Part shown: positions 46,272 through 58,289 of the stretch, one piece after another | How the letters are laid out: each line of letters begins with the position of its first letter | Position numbering within the stretch: position 1 is the first letter of the stretch | NCBI RefSeq assembly: GCF_963678635.1 | Contig: NC_087068.1 | Location: forward strand, 9,370,027-9,434,026 | From: Symsagittifera roscoffensis | Lineage: Eukaryota; Xenacoelomorpha; Acoela; Convolutidae | DNA: 64,000 nucleotides | Reading direction: 5' to 3' | The notes under the pieces: model-generated | What the model was told of the DNA's origin: nothing | Database searches by the model: none | Seen by the model: only the letters and a program-made list of their open reading frames with translations | Made by a program: the position numbers and the translations under genes

Positions 46272-49200
46272 ATGACATCAAAGCAGAAAAGTGAAACAAC
46301 GGGTGACGTGGACGGTTTCAAGTTCCGACCGGGTCGAGGTCAAGTGGAGCGTCCCGAAGACATGTTCCACCGGGAGATAGAAGATACTGTGGGGGCGTTG
46401 GCGGGGACTTCAAAGAGCAGCGGAAGTGGAGCGGCAAAAGGAGCCGGCGCTAAAAAGACTTCAGTGGAAGAAAGACGAGACAGACGGTAAAACAATTTTA
46501 TTGCAGTTGTAACCAAAAAATGCAAATTGGCAAATTCGGTACCTTTATATCGAAAGGCTTATATCTCTGAACAAAAACCACGCGTCTACCTATAATGATA
46601 ACGCATAATTTTTATGCAGCTGAAAATTTTTAAACTTACGTGGGGGTAGAAAAAAGCCGAAAATTGTAATTGTTCTATTTTTTTTTTTCTATAAACTCGA
46701 AGGTTAAATATTTAAGGTCAACTAAGCTATGGCTATCTTACAAGAGCTCACCTTGTAAATTGCAGTGCGTCTGCGATTTGAACCCGCAATCATATGATTG
46801 CTGAGCACCATCACTACCGTTGCGCCACAACGCCTTTGTTTTGTGTTGCATTGTAGGTTCAGTGCGATGAAGAAGAGTGGGGACTACATGAACATCTTCG
46901 TGTGTTTCCAGTGCAGGGACTCCCTCTTCGGCAAGAGATTCGTCAAGATAGAGCGGAAGCCGTGGTGTGTCACGTGCTACAATAAAAACTTCACCACCAT
47001 GTACGTATAGATTGCAGAAAAAACTCATTGTTAGTTTCTGAGAAGGAGGAGACTTAGCTATGTCTCCGTTTCTCAATCGACAGGTCGGATGTTCCAAGCC
47101 GACCATGATCCGTGTTCGTTGCCTGTAGCTCTGAAATGTTGTCAAAAACTAGTCTCTCATTCTTCCCTCTTGCGGTCTCATTTTTTAAACAAACATAAAA
47201 TTTTGAAGTTGAGAATAGAATGGTTTGATATAGGTTTTTTTTTACTGCTGTTTTGCAAGTTTGGGCGCTTTTAGCAATTTTTTAACTAGAAAATGAATTT
47301 TCTCTTCTCTGAGAAGAAGAAGGAAGATAGCTTGGCTCCAGTTGAAGCAGTGTCATGAATAGTGGGTCTTCAGCCCCACCGAATTTTGATTGATAAGATG
47401 AGTATAACTACTAGACTATCGCTGGGGGGGGGGGGGGGGGGGGGCTCTCTCTTTCTCGCTCCATCTTCGGCACACTAATGCTGTAGTGTTCAAGTGCATA
47501 TTTTTGTTGCAGCTGCACTCTGTGTACGGGTCAGATCAACGTGGACTCTGAGGACATTCTGTACGGGAACTCACACTGGCACCTGTCCTGTTTCAAGTGC
47601 TCCTCATGCGAGGTGTCCCTCTTCCAGAAGACATTCGGGGCCACCCAGGACAACATCCTTTTCTGCTCCGACTGCTACTTCCGCATGCACAAGAAGTGGT
47701 GTGTACACTGCGACAAGCCATTCAAAGGGGGTACGTAATGGCCACTGCAGTTAGCTATAGTTATTACTACGTATAATGATAATATATTATTTCCAAGCTA
47801 TATAAACTAATAACTGAAAACGCTTAATTGGCGCTTTACAATTGAGCTTTAAAACATTCAGAAAATTAGTTTGCGAAAGTATGATCTCACAATCCTCGTA
47901 AATTTTCTTAAATTCCATATTTAAGCTCTTCTTTGTCCACCCCAACATGCCAATAATTGTACAAATAAGGCATCATTTTTACAATGTAATCATTAATTTT
48001 AGGAAGTTGTATATGAAAACAAAAGTGTTTTTGTAATTTTTTGAAGCTGCCATTTGCCAATTATCATGGCAATTGGAGTACATGAAAAAAAAACACTGAA
48101 GACCCCATTTTTGTTGGTTGAAATTTGGTTCTGAATCACTGAATTCTGTTGTTTTTTTTCTGTAGGACAGAAGATGGTGACATTTCGGGAGGAGTTGTAC
48201 CACAAGGAGTGTTTTGCCTGCAGCTCCTGCCACACCCTCCTCCAGGTGGACCAGTTCAGGTGTCACGGGGACGACAGATACTGCGGGCCATGCTTCGCCA
48301 AGGTCAGCTCGGTTCATCTTCAGTTCGAATTAGATGAAGAAGATTCAATGCTCATTTCCTATTTAGGATTAATCAAATATATGGGAAGATCCACCAGTGC
48401 GATAGTCTCACTGCAAATTTAGTCCGAAGTCTCCTTGTCATTGAGTTAAACGTTCGTCGTTTGAGTTTGGATTGAAACTATAAGACAGGTGGAAATTCCC
48501 TCAAGTTTGTTGCTTTTGTCCCTCAAAACTCAAAACCTTTCCCAATTTTCCAAAACTGCTAATTTGGCACATTTGCCCGCGAAGATTTAACAGAGCTCGG
48601 ACAATCAACTGGTTTCCCATCAGTTTTTTGCTTGATTGAAAAGAACCGAGCAGTAATTAGAATGCCTCGATAAAATTGATCATGAGTTTCTGCGTTAAGC
48701 CGTTCGAAATTATTATCATGTTTTCAAAAAAACCTTTCAGTGAGACATCTTTTGCACGCGTTATGTTGCGAGCATCTCAACAAAAAATGCTCTAGTCCCA
48801 AACCTTTCCGTGTTGTGTTCCTACATTTTCGATTTTTGGGATCCGTAAAATAATATGGGATTTTGCTTTGTTCAGTTTATCAATTTTATTCAAAAAGTTT
48901 TGAAATTGGTTGGAGCTACCAATTAATGATCTAATTCTTTTTCATAAGTCTTCGTGTATAGTTTTTTGCCTTGATTGTAATCGGCTCAATTTCGATTATT
49001 CAGCGCTTTCTTTGAAATAGTGTGAAATATTTTCTTCTATCCTATCTTGTTTCAAACTTTATTGAAATAAAACTTTGATTTTGGACTATATAAGTAATTT
49101 CATGTTTGTTTTTTAAATTTGTCTCGCCATGAACTGATCAACGTCTAAACCAGACGCGTATCTAGGATTTTCTCGAGGGGGGGTCGGATTTTCAAAAATA

Positions 49201-52200
49201 AAAATTCAGAAAAAGTTTGTCGACCTTTTTTTTAGGTCGACCAAATTGATCTTCTGAGTTCTCCCCAAACACTATAAAGATCGTAATTTGACCAAATTTT
49301 CTGCGCCGCAGGCAAGTTTTAAAGAAGGCCAAAAAAGGCGTTTAGACAGTTTTTGGAAAATTTCGACCAAAAAATTGCGTTTTTTCGGCGCGCTCCCCCC
49401 TCAAAATTAGTATACATTGGCGCCAAAGGCGCCTTTAGACAAAATTTAAGGTCAGTCAGCCAAAAAGAGATGTCTCAAAATAGTACAAAAGGGGACCCTT
49501 TGGGTCGGCAGGGGGTCGAATCCCTGAGGGGGGCGTCCGGCCTGTGGAGGTATACACATTGAAGGTATGTGTATGTCTAAGTTATCGTAAAGAGAGCTTA
49601 AAAAGAACAACTTAATTTCTCTAACAACACTAGCGCCAATGGCAACACGCATAGTCAGCAACTCTATACGCAGCAAAACTAGGTATAATCAGTTTATAAA
49701 ACAGTTTAATTAGAGAGCAATAAAAGAGTAGTAAATCAACTTCTAAATATATGGAAAATTAACCGCCTGTTGAGATCTGATCTCGTAATATGACATCGCG
49801 CGATATCGCGTGACATCGTGCGATATCTAATCATGTTCTTATTTTGAACCAAAAAGTGGGAAATGACTTCTCTATAAAGTGAGAGGTAATTTCTCCGAAA
49901 CTTAACACTTGATACCATACCAATATAATACATAATGCGTAATAATCATATGTTAATTAATAAATTTCGCCACACGCCAAACCGCCCCCCCCTAAATCCG
50001 TTACTGCCCGGGTTGACCAAAAATGCTTATCATACAATTCTCATAAATGTGAAATTTCTTTTCATGCAATTCCATACGTACAGAAAATTGTATAAAAACT
50101 CTATGATATACATTTTCCCATAAATGGAAACTGTATGATAGGGATTATCTGCATAAACCAAAAAGTTGGTTTTTGTTGCTACATTTATTTTCTGACAAAT
50201 TTTCGGCTGTGTTTGCAACCGAGCACAAGTGACAAAGACCGTGGTTACTCAAAGCAACAAAGGTTGGACGGTCTTGCATTTACAATGCATGAAAAACGAC
50301 CTGAATTGTCTTCGAGCTGTCTTTCACAAATTATTTAACAAACTTTTAATTTTTGGCGAATTTTTTCAATGATGATTATTTTAAATTTTTAAATTTTCAA
50401 ATTATCAGACATTGATCAAGGCATACAAAAACACGCCATACAAAAGAAATAGGAATTTTCAGTGTTTTTGAAAAAAAAAATTTGAGTGAAAAGAAAAAAA
50501 GCCATTTTTATCGTATCTAGGACTACGTTATGCACACAAAAAAAATTAATTTTGCCTGCAAAAATTTTTATCGGAAAATGTTTGTTTGCGTACAAAATTA
50601 GATTTGCGGTTGAAAAAAAAACAAAAAAAAATTTTTGGGGAAAGTTTTCAAAATTACTTCTGAAATTTTTTTTGTCGTATTTGGAAATTGTATGGTAAGC
50701 ATTTTTTTCAAAAAAAAATTTCAAATCAGTTTTTTTTGTCACCACTCTGTTCAACTGCTCTCAAAAAGCCGCAGAAATGGTTGAATTTTTTTTCTTTTGT
50801 TTTTTGAAAATGTATGAAAATTGTATGGTAAGCATTTTCTCCTTACACTTGATGTATGGAATTGTATGATAATGATTTTTGCTGTATGGAATTGTATGAT
50901 AAGCTTTTTCGGTGTATGGAGGTCAACCCGGGTGGTCTAAACCTTGATTTTTCTCGCGCGTTCTTGGAATATATATAATCTTTTCTCTAGTTTCAAAAAG
51001 GCTGTAAGCTTCTCAGACTAAGTGTATGAAATTGTATGATTAGCATTTTCGGTTTATGGAGGTCATCCCGGGATGAGAGTCTTTTCGAAGTGTGTACAAC
51101 TGTAGACTGACTGACTTAATACATCAAATTGAAAAATTGAATTCAAACCATTTTCCAGACCGCTATTAGATAACTGTTCCAACTGTGACGCTAAGCTGGA
51201 GAAAGGTAATTAGGTCGCAGCATTAAAGCAATAGTTTCTTTCATTCTTTCAGGCGAGCATTTTAATAAGGCGACAAACCTTGAAGCGCATTATGCCTCTC
51301 GTGTCGCGTGTTGACGTATTGTAGGGAAGCATTTCAAGCGCTCGCTATTTGCCATTGGCGCGTTTGAGTTTGGCGTTTCAATTTTTTCATTGTTTTGTGG
51401 TCTGGTAACAAAAGTATCAGAAAAACTTCGGCATGGTAAAGAGCATATCCTCTTTGAACTTATCGAACAAAGTCTGAAAACAAAACGATTAGCAATTTGT
51501 CTGATTAGGATTTTTCATATAACTCTATTTTTTTAAAACTTTTGTTCGTGATCCATATTCATATAACAAACAAGACTGCTCGTATCAGGGCGAAGCTTTG
51601 AATGTTCCGACTGCCTTTTAAGGTCTAGGGAGCAGTAATAACATGAACAAATTAAATGTAATAAAAAAGATTTTTTTTTATGAATTTCAGGTTTTTTTTT
51701 GAAATCATCCCCCCCACACGCCATATAAAGCACAAAGTGATAGATTTCGCTCCTAGTAACAAATCAGTTCTGGCAAATAAACTTCCTTCAACCAATTTGG
51801 AACGGTTTCTACGACGGATTAAAATGTCGCGCGATAATTTCCAAAATTGGCCACAACGTCAATTTTTAAACCCCTTTAACATTACGAAAAATCATCACCG
51901 TTGAAAAATCTTTTTAAATTTAAGTTCAGGACAACAAAATTTTTTGAATGATATCAAAAAATTCCGTCAATATTGGCTAGTTAAAAAGTCGAATTTTGTC
52001 TGAAGAAAGAAACCACCCCGAGCACAAACATTCCGTTTTTTTTCGTTACGAAAGCCCGAACGATAATCAAAAAACCAGCTGATTTGAACAAATTGTAAGA
52101 AAATAAGACTGCTCGTATATCAGCGCAAAGCCCTGAATGTTTCTGAAAGCCATTTGAATTTTTTTTTGTTTGAGTGATTGACAACATAATAGAGAAAAAA

Positions 52201-55200
52201 AGAAAAACTTTTTTCTTTTTTCACTTTATCCCCCCCACACGGTATGTAAATTACTACGGGTTTTTTTAGCGCCTCGTATTGTGATAATACGATTAAATGT
52301 CTGGCCTCAAAAAAATTTTGAAGGCATTAGTTTGCTTCTTACGCGTGTTATAAGAACGCAATTTATCGCATTTTAATTAGCCCAAATTAGTCAAATTTGC
52401 ATTTTAAAACGCCCGTAATTATACGCTTGTTAACAAGTCGGAAAATGACTGAATAAAATACCACACCGAGCATAAATATTCCGAACTTTCTTCAAAAGTC
52501 GGAACAATTAACCATTTTTTTCAAAATTTCAAAGTGGTCATTGAAAACTTTTTGGTTGGCAAAAATTACTAAAGTTTTAAAAAATTTATCACATAAATTT
52601 CAGTCTGCCTCTTTACGGTGCGAAATAATTATTGTAAACACAACACTGCTGGCATTGGCTGGAACTCTGGAGGTTTTCGGTTGCCTACGAAGCAATTTTT
52701 AGTTCAAATAAAAAAACTAATTTCATTGAGGCTAAACTCGATCAAAACTGCTTTAAAAATTAGTTTTAATTTAAAGAAGTCTGTCGCCCGTTTATACCTC
52801 AAACTATGGCCAATTGACATTTTTCAAACCCCATAGATACACAACAAATCATTGAAATCATTGCATAATAAACAGTTTTTTAACTACGGTAATGGTACAA
52901 AATCTTTCTAATGGTACTAAATATTTTGTGAAAACGTGGTTGTGTTAAATCAAACTTTGTCTGTCGGGCAACTAGCGCGACGCGTTATTTCTATCGAGGC
53001 CTTATTGTTTCGACTTTCGTAACGAAAGTAACGGAATATTTGTGCTCGGGCTGGGGTTTTTTTTCTTCAGACAAGTTTCGACTTTTTAACTAGCCATTTT
53101 TGACGGATATTTTTTTATCATTCAAAAGATATAGTAGTCCTGAGCTTAAATTTGAATTTTTTTCGATCATTTTTCGTTAAGTTATGGGGGTTCAAAGATT
53201 GCCATTTTGGCCAATTTGGGACAATTAACGCGTAAGCAGATATTTAATCCGTCGTAGAAATTGTTCCAAATTGGTTGAAGGAAGTTTCTTTGCTATAAAT
53301 GATTTTTTTTAATAGGAGCGACTTTGTACTTTAAATGGCGCGTGGGGGATGAAAATTCTCAAATTCTAAAAGATTTTTTCCTTTCATATTATACATTTTT
53401 GTTCTATGTTATTACTGCTCCATAAACCTTAAAAGGCAGTCGGAACCTTCAGGGCTTCGCCCTGATACGAGCAGTCTTGTTATTTTACTACACAAAACAC
53501 TGAATATAAAGTCGTTTTTTTTTCATGAATTGATTATACTTAAAGCAGGTAATCATTTTTAGGAATAATCTAGATTTAACTAAATAATATATGGCCCAAT
53601 GATAATAGGTTCCAATCAGCAGTTTAATTTTGCTAACAGACCAAGTTTCCATGTGGATTTCCTGAAAGTTCATTCTTATTGGAGTCATTAGTTTTGGTTT
53701 CAAGTGGCAAAGATGCAGGCAAAAATTTAGCAGCTGATTTCAGTTTCAAAAAACTAGTAGCGGCTACAGCTCCCAAAGCAGGAACTAATCCGATCCACGG
53801 AACAACTAGACTCCACCCAACACTTCCGCCTTCTGAATCAGAGAGGAATTCAGTCATAAGTGAGTTCGCGGTCAACAGCAAAACTGCATTTGCAGAAGTC
53901 GCACCGATCGCAAAGAGTTCGATTATTGTGTGTTCGGGTTTCAAAATCATGAATACGAGAACTCCAATGGTTGCTACAGCGAATACGTAGTCAATAATGA
54001 AGAAAGCTTGTGCAGCTTTTATTTTTGATAAATTAGGCGTGGCTTCTTTAGGTAACTTGGGCGTTGCTCCAAAATAGTAATTATTGTGCTTTATTGCTTC
54101 GAGCGTTTGCAATAATTGTGAGGTCTTCTGATGAGAGTTACAGCCATTGAACTGGGCTAAATATAAGCTTGCTGCAGTGTAACGAGTTTTTATGCAACAC
54201 TTCCAAAGTCCGCAATTAATCGATATTTTCCCGTCATTTTTAAAAGCAGCGTAATTAGCGTTTGCCAAAAGAGCCATAAGCAGACTAGCACTCACTGACG
54301 CAATGGCCACAAAAACGCAGATGGTTCGAAGTCCAACCATTATAACTTCAAAATGCTAGATTTTGTTAATTCTGAAAACGCGGCACACTTTACTTGTTTT
54401 TGTTTTTTGTTTTTTTTTGACCGAAATAAATAAGGCAGAGGAATATCTACAGCTTTAGGCTTAAAATAAAATCTGTAAAACTTTGTCAAAAACAATGAGC
54501 AGTCTTCAAACAAAGAGATTCCATGACAACTAAATTCTTTGTATAGACTGGATTCTTATTGTTGTTCTGTCAAACTAGTTGCAGTTAGAAATAAATAATA
54601 AGTGATTGCAATTTTATTGTGAGAAAATGTTTCAGAGAAAAATTGTTATGATAAGAGATGTAGCAATGATTTGCCTGTTTTGTTCTTTCACGTGCATTTT
54701 GTCTGTCTCGTCCGGAATTGGGTATCTTCTATTAGCCCAGTTTCATTTTTTGCTTCGTTTGGGGTCAAAATACTCTAAACAGTGATTAAGATACAGAAAC
54801 TACTTTTTTACAGAGAGAAAACTAATTTTCCTAATTTCTACAGTCGCGAGACGGAGAAATTGCGACTTTTTGTGTCCAACTATTAAAACGAACCAAGTGT
54901 TCCTTCAATTGGCTCCAGGTCTACTTTGCTTTGAATAATTAACTGGATCAAATTAAAATTTTTCTATTTCAAGTATATCGGCACGAACACGATCTCAAGA
55001 GGCTGCAAATCAAAACCATATCTCAGAAAATTATTTTTAAAAAAACACGACAAAACACTGAAAAATTTCCTATCAATAATTAAATGACGTGTAATTTGAA
55101 ATGATTAATCAATTGAAAATAAACTGTAGGTGGCATAAAAAGTATCTGATTCCACGTACTTTGTTACCAAAAATTGGTTTTAATCAGCCAAACTCTATCC

Positions 55201-58200
55201 GCGAAATTCAAGATTTTCAATTTTATTTTGACAGTTGATAGCCTAAAAGTTTTCTCAGATATAGATAAACTTGGATCGATAGCCCTAATGATTGTTTCTG
55301 GGCAGAGATGCTTTTATTTGATTAATATAAGGTGCTATTTAAAAAAAAGTTTTTCGGAAGACAATTTTTTTTTTCAGTCTTTCGTAACGAAAGTAACGAT
55401 ATATGTGCTCGAGGTGGTTTGTTTCAGATATATTTCGACTTTTTAACAAGCCAATTTTGACGTAATCTGCTAAAACGAAAATGTCTGCTAGGTCAAAAAA
55501 AACCATAACAAAAGTGCTCGTATCAGGGCAAAGCCCTGAATGTTCCGACTGCCTTTTACGGTCTATAGCGCAGTATTACATGAAAAACTAAATGTTATAA
55601 AAAATGAAGAAAAAAAAAGAAAAAAAACGATATATAAAGTACAAATTGATAGATTTCGCGCCTAGTAACAAATCAATCATGGCCCATAAGCTTCCTTCAA
55701 CCAATTTGGAACGATTACTGACACGGATCAAATCTCCGCTTACGCGTTATTAGCGCGATTTAAAGGGCGCTTTAATAGTCCCAAATTGGCCAAAATGGCA
55801 ATCTTTAAACCTCCATAGTTTTACGAACAACAATAACAGGTAAAAAACTTTTTCAAATTTAAGTTCAGGGTAACAATACCTTTTGAAAGATTTTAAAATT
55901 TTCCGTCAAAAATGGCTAGTTAAAAATTCGAAATTTGTCTGAAGAAGAAAAAACCACCCCGAGCACAAGTACTCCGTTACTTCCGTTTCGAAAGTCGGAA
56001 AAAAATGTTCGAGCTGTTATGAAAAAAAAAATCTATTGCTACATTTTAACTAATTTTTCATACATAACCCCGATGAAATTTTTAATTTCGGTCGCGGAAA
56101 TTGGTCTGGGAAAAAACCAACTCAAGCACATCTATTCCGTGTCATCGAAAGTCGGAACAACAAGCTGTTAATAACCAGCCTTGGGAAATTAAATCTTCAA
56201 CCCATCTTCAACGTTGCTAGAAATAATCGCATTTTTTAAAAACGTTTTACAAATATATAGCTGTGGTCGGAACTCTCTGCACTAATTGCACATGAACCGG
56301 GTAGCGGGTGAATGAGTTTGCTTTATTATGTTATAGATATTTGCCCCCCACTGTAGCGAGTGTGGGGACATTATAGCGGAGCAGAAAGAGGGGGTGCAGC
56401 ACAAGGGGAGAGACTATCACAGGGGGTGTCTGAAGTGTGCCACTTGTGAGGGTCAACTGGCCGACCAGAGATACTACAACTTCAAAGGTCAGCTGCTATT
56501 TCACCATCTAATCGAACTGAGAGTTTATCAATTTTTACTACCTTTCTAACTATGGTGATAGTTATACTCACAACTTAACGACACTATTTATTTTTTTGTC
56601 AAATTAAGAATAAAAAAACAATTGGAAAAATTGTGGATGCTTATAATGTTTTCTGTTTGAGCATGCTGATGCTATAAGAGCGTTGCTGAAATTACTTTTA
56701 CGAAATTCACAAAAGTTTTTGAGCTATTAAGGCTTGGTTATTCAAATCTAACTGATTTGTGCGCTATTCCAATAACACTCTGATAACTTTCCATGTAGTT
56801 TTTAATTGACATTCAAGGCGACGTCAAAGCCGACTGATAGGTTCTCTGCGATTCGCAGGAACCACAATTACATTCGGTTATTTTTTGCAGACCAGTTGCA
56901 CTGCTACTCGTGTTTCGAGAGTGAGCGAGTGATGGGTAAGAAGTGTGTTCAGTGTGGACTCAGTGTGTCAGACAGCATAGCCACCCCCACCCCAACTACA
57001 ACAGGCGAACATGAGGGGGAGGGGGAGGAGTTGAGGAGTCGCTTCTACTCGGTGGACTATGACTCATTCTGGCACCCCAGGTGCTTCAACTGCACAAGGT
57101 CATACATGCCAGATATCTATCAACACATCTTCACTCCAGATATTCCACATAAAGCTGAAAATTCACCAAAACTCAAGACATCCGCTCAACGGAAATCACT
57201 GAACCATCTAAGCAAAACTTATTTCAACGCAGCTACTCTGAATTAGGGGAGAATTTTCTCGAAGGGTGGCGGATTTTCAAAATGTTTCAAAAATTTTGTC
57301 GATTTTTTTTAGGTCGGCCTAATTGATTTTCCGAGCGCTCCTACAACACTATAAAGACCCTAGTTTGAGCAAAAATTTCCAAAAAACTGGTTTTTAATCA
57401 AAATTTTTGAAAAAACAGGTTAAAAATGCCGTCTTTAGGCACTTTTTGGGAAATTTTGACCAAAAAAACTTCTTTTTTTTTGGCGCGCGCTCCCGTTCAA
57501 AATTATTATATATTGGCACCGAAGGCGATTTAGACAAAAATAGGGTTGTTCGGCCTAAAATGGATGTCATAAAATATTACCAACGGGGACCCTTTGGTAT
57601 GTGAGGGGATCGAATCCCTGAGAGGGGGAGCGTCCGCCCACCGCCCAAAATCCGCCCTTGCTCTGAATACAACTTTTTTTTAGAAATCTCTATGTAGATT
57701 AAAAATAAATGCTAGTTTATTACCGTTAATTTTTTCCATTATTTAATTCCAAAATTTTGTAGAAGGGTGTTTTTGTCAAGCAAAGTCACGTAAGACCTGA
57801 ATTAAACGTCAGATGAGCTCGCAATGTTGCGTCATGAAAACTTACTCTATCTTTGCAATCATTTCATTCTCAGTGTCTCGGGAACAACTGGGTTGATTTT
57901 TTTAGAGAAACTTAACCCTTCACCCAACTCTCCACTCTTCTTCTCATTTTGAAAAAAAAATTCTGCAAAATCTTTTTTTTTTCCGAATTTTTGATTTTTG
58001 TATTTTTTGTATAACACTTTTTTGCGATAAAACTTTTTTGGCAATGATAACTGGGATCGGTCTTTTCGATTGCATTTTTTGTATAGCATTTATGTGTGAA
58101 TTGGTATGTTTCAGGTGTCTGCAGCCCCTGGACCCTGACGAATCCTTCGTATGTCCCCCCTCGAACATAGAGGGGGCGGAGGGGGATCATGCTTCCCCGC

Positions 58201-58289
58201 AGGCCTACTGCAAGCCATGTGGATTGGAGAGTATTGTAGATGTACAGGCACTGGTCTTTGCCAAGTTTGAAGTTCCGGACTTGGAATGA
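46272..58289 (+). CDS. FHL: Four-and-a-half LIM domain protein (seven exons)
   Basis: Exons: 46272-46486, 46857-47000, 47513-47730, 48166-48302, 56337-56487, 56891-57098, 58115-58289, all GT-AG and in phase, giving 415 aa. Residues 1-72 are a polar, unconserved N-terminus. Then a half LIM (C88, C91, C109, C112) and four full LIMs: C121/C124-H143/C146-C149/C152-C171/C174; C183/C186-H205/C208-C211/C214-C232/C235; C244/C247-H266/C269-C272/C275-C293/C296; C307/C310-H350/C353-C356/C359-C390/C393. The leading single finger is the hallmark of FHL. FHL proteins are scaffolds at actin structures and transcriptional cofactors (family knowledge). Odd points: LIM4 has long insertions in both fingers, and intron 4 is 8 kb and holds a nested gene. 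The start is the first ATG of the open exon; an extra exon in intron 4 is not needed. Confidence 0.88.
46763..46834 (-). other. tRNA-like sequence (SINE head or pseudo-tRNA) in FHL intron 1
   Basis: On the minus strand an A box TGGCGCAACGG (46817-46827) and a B box GGTTCAAATCGC (46773-46784) are both good matches to RNA polymerase III internal promoters, with tRNA-like spacing. The acceptor and anticodon stems do not pair properly, so a tRNA-derived SINE or pseudogene is more likely than a functional tRNA. Confidence 0.45.
47330..47425 (-). other. Second tRNA-like patch in FHL intron 2
   Basis: The minus strand contains 'agtctagtagttatactc' (A-box-like) followed by 'gtggggctgaagacccac', a hairpin in T-arm position. 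No acceptor stem pairing. Probably a SINE fragment; low certainty. A poly-G run follows at about 47424. Confidence 0.25.
49152..49553 (+). mobile_element. hAT-like non-autonomous element in FHL intron 4
   Basis: Left end CAGACGCGTATCTAGGATTT, then the family blocks 'ctcgaggggggg', 'ggcgcgctcccc', 'ggcgccaaaggcgcc', 'gtcagtcagccaaaaaga' and 'gggggtcgaatccctga'. The right end is lost near 'gcgtccggcctg'. Confidence 0.65.
50007..50932. mobile_element. TIR element with CCCGGGTTGACC ends, copy B
   Basis: Same 12-bp terminal repeats and order as copy A at 15648-16751, without the 193-bp nested insertion. Carries the repeated 'attgtatgataagc' subterminal motif. A further end fragment lies at about 51028-51072 (ggaggtcatcccggg). 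Confidence 0.75.
51570..52063 (-). mobile_element. Helentron-like element, copy 9
   Basis: Reverse-strand, near full length: starts acaagactgctcgtatcaggg and ends with a degraded 5' palindrome (ttcgttacgaaagcccgaac). Confidence 0.72.
52105..52506 (-). mobile_element. Helentron-like element, copy 10 (divergent)
   Basis: Reverse-strand; both ends recognisable (aagactgctcgtatat at the left, aaaagtcggaaca at the right), interior diverged. The 5' block resembles the copy 2 variant. Confidence 0.6.
53006..53480 (+). mobile_element. Helentron-like element, copy 11 (full length)
   Basis: Starts TGTTTCGACTTTCGTAACG and ends CCCTGATACGAGCAGTCTTGT by parts. It ends 153 bp before the stop of the nested gene. 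Confidence 0.75.
53633..54340 (-). CDS. Claudin/PMP22-like four-pass membrane protein, intronless, nested in FHL intron 4
   Basis: 235 aa, single exon. The start ATG has an in-frame TAG 15 nt upstream, so the start is well supported. Four hydrophobic segments: about 5-28, 111-133, 139-163 and 178-198. The first extracellular loop (29-110) contains CGLWKCC at residues 43-49, recalling the GLW...C...C signature of the claudin/PMP22/EMP superfamily. Loop 1 is longer than usual, and the expected upstream Trp is not obvious. The C-terminal tail is short and polar. The GC content and codon use are clearly higher than in the surrounding repeats, supporting a real gene. It lies antisense inside an intron, so it must have its own promoter. 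Another tetraspan family is possible. Confidence 0.72.
   Translation of the reverse strand: MVGLRTICVFVAIASVSASLLMALLANANYAAFKNDGKISINCGLWKCCIKTRYTAASLYLAQFNGCNSHQKTSQLLQTLEAIKHNNYYFGATPKLPKEATPNLSKIKAAQAFFIIDYVFAVATIGVLVFMILKPEHTIIELFAIGATSANAVLLLTANSLMTEFLSDSEGGSVGWSLVVPWIGLVPALGAVAATSFLKLKSAAKFLPASLPLETKTNDSNKNELSGNPHGNLVC
55374..55468 (+). mobile_element. Helentron-like element, copy 12 (5' fragment)
   Basis: The 5' palindrome (cagtctttcgtaacgaaag) and following 'ttcgactttttaac...cca' block, then lost. Confidence 0.5.
55508..56002 (-). mobile_element. Helentron-like element, copy 13
   Basis: Reverse-strand, near full length: aagtgctcgtatcagggc at the left, tttcgaaagtcggaa at the right. 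Confidence 0.72.
56090..56161 (-). mobile_element. Helentron-like element, copy 14 (5'-end fragment)
   Basis: Only the terminal block is present (agcacatctattccgtg...tcgaaagtcggaaca). Confidence 0.5.
57244..57660 (+). mobile_element. hAT-like element with 8-bp target duplication, in FHL intron 6
   Basis: Flanked by CTCTGAAT at 57236-57243 and 57661-57668. Interior carries the family blocks (ttttctcgaagggtgg, ggcgcgcgctccc, gggatcgaatccctga) and ends tccgcccttg. The precise duplication defines the borders and supports hAT-type transposition. Confidence 0.82.

Larger units (their letters stand above)
48303..56336 (+). other. 8-kb intron 4 of the FHL gene, repeat-filled
   Basis: Bounded by AAG|GTCAGC at 48303 and TTATAG at 56336; phase 0. 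Contains a hAT-like copy, one CCCGGG-TIR element, five or more Helentron-like copies and an intronless gene on the opposite strand. 48430-49150 and 54360-55370 show nothing recognisable. Confidence 0.8.

Noticed and set aside
46763-46834. Functional tRNA gene
   Set aside because: A and B boxes are good, but acceptor and anticodon stems do not pair.
56806-57246. 146-codon frame as an independent LIM-like gene
   Set aside because: Only 56891-57098 is coding, as FHL exon 6; the rest is intron read-through on both sides.
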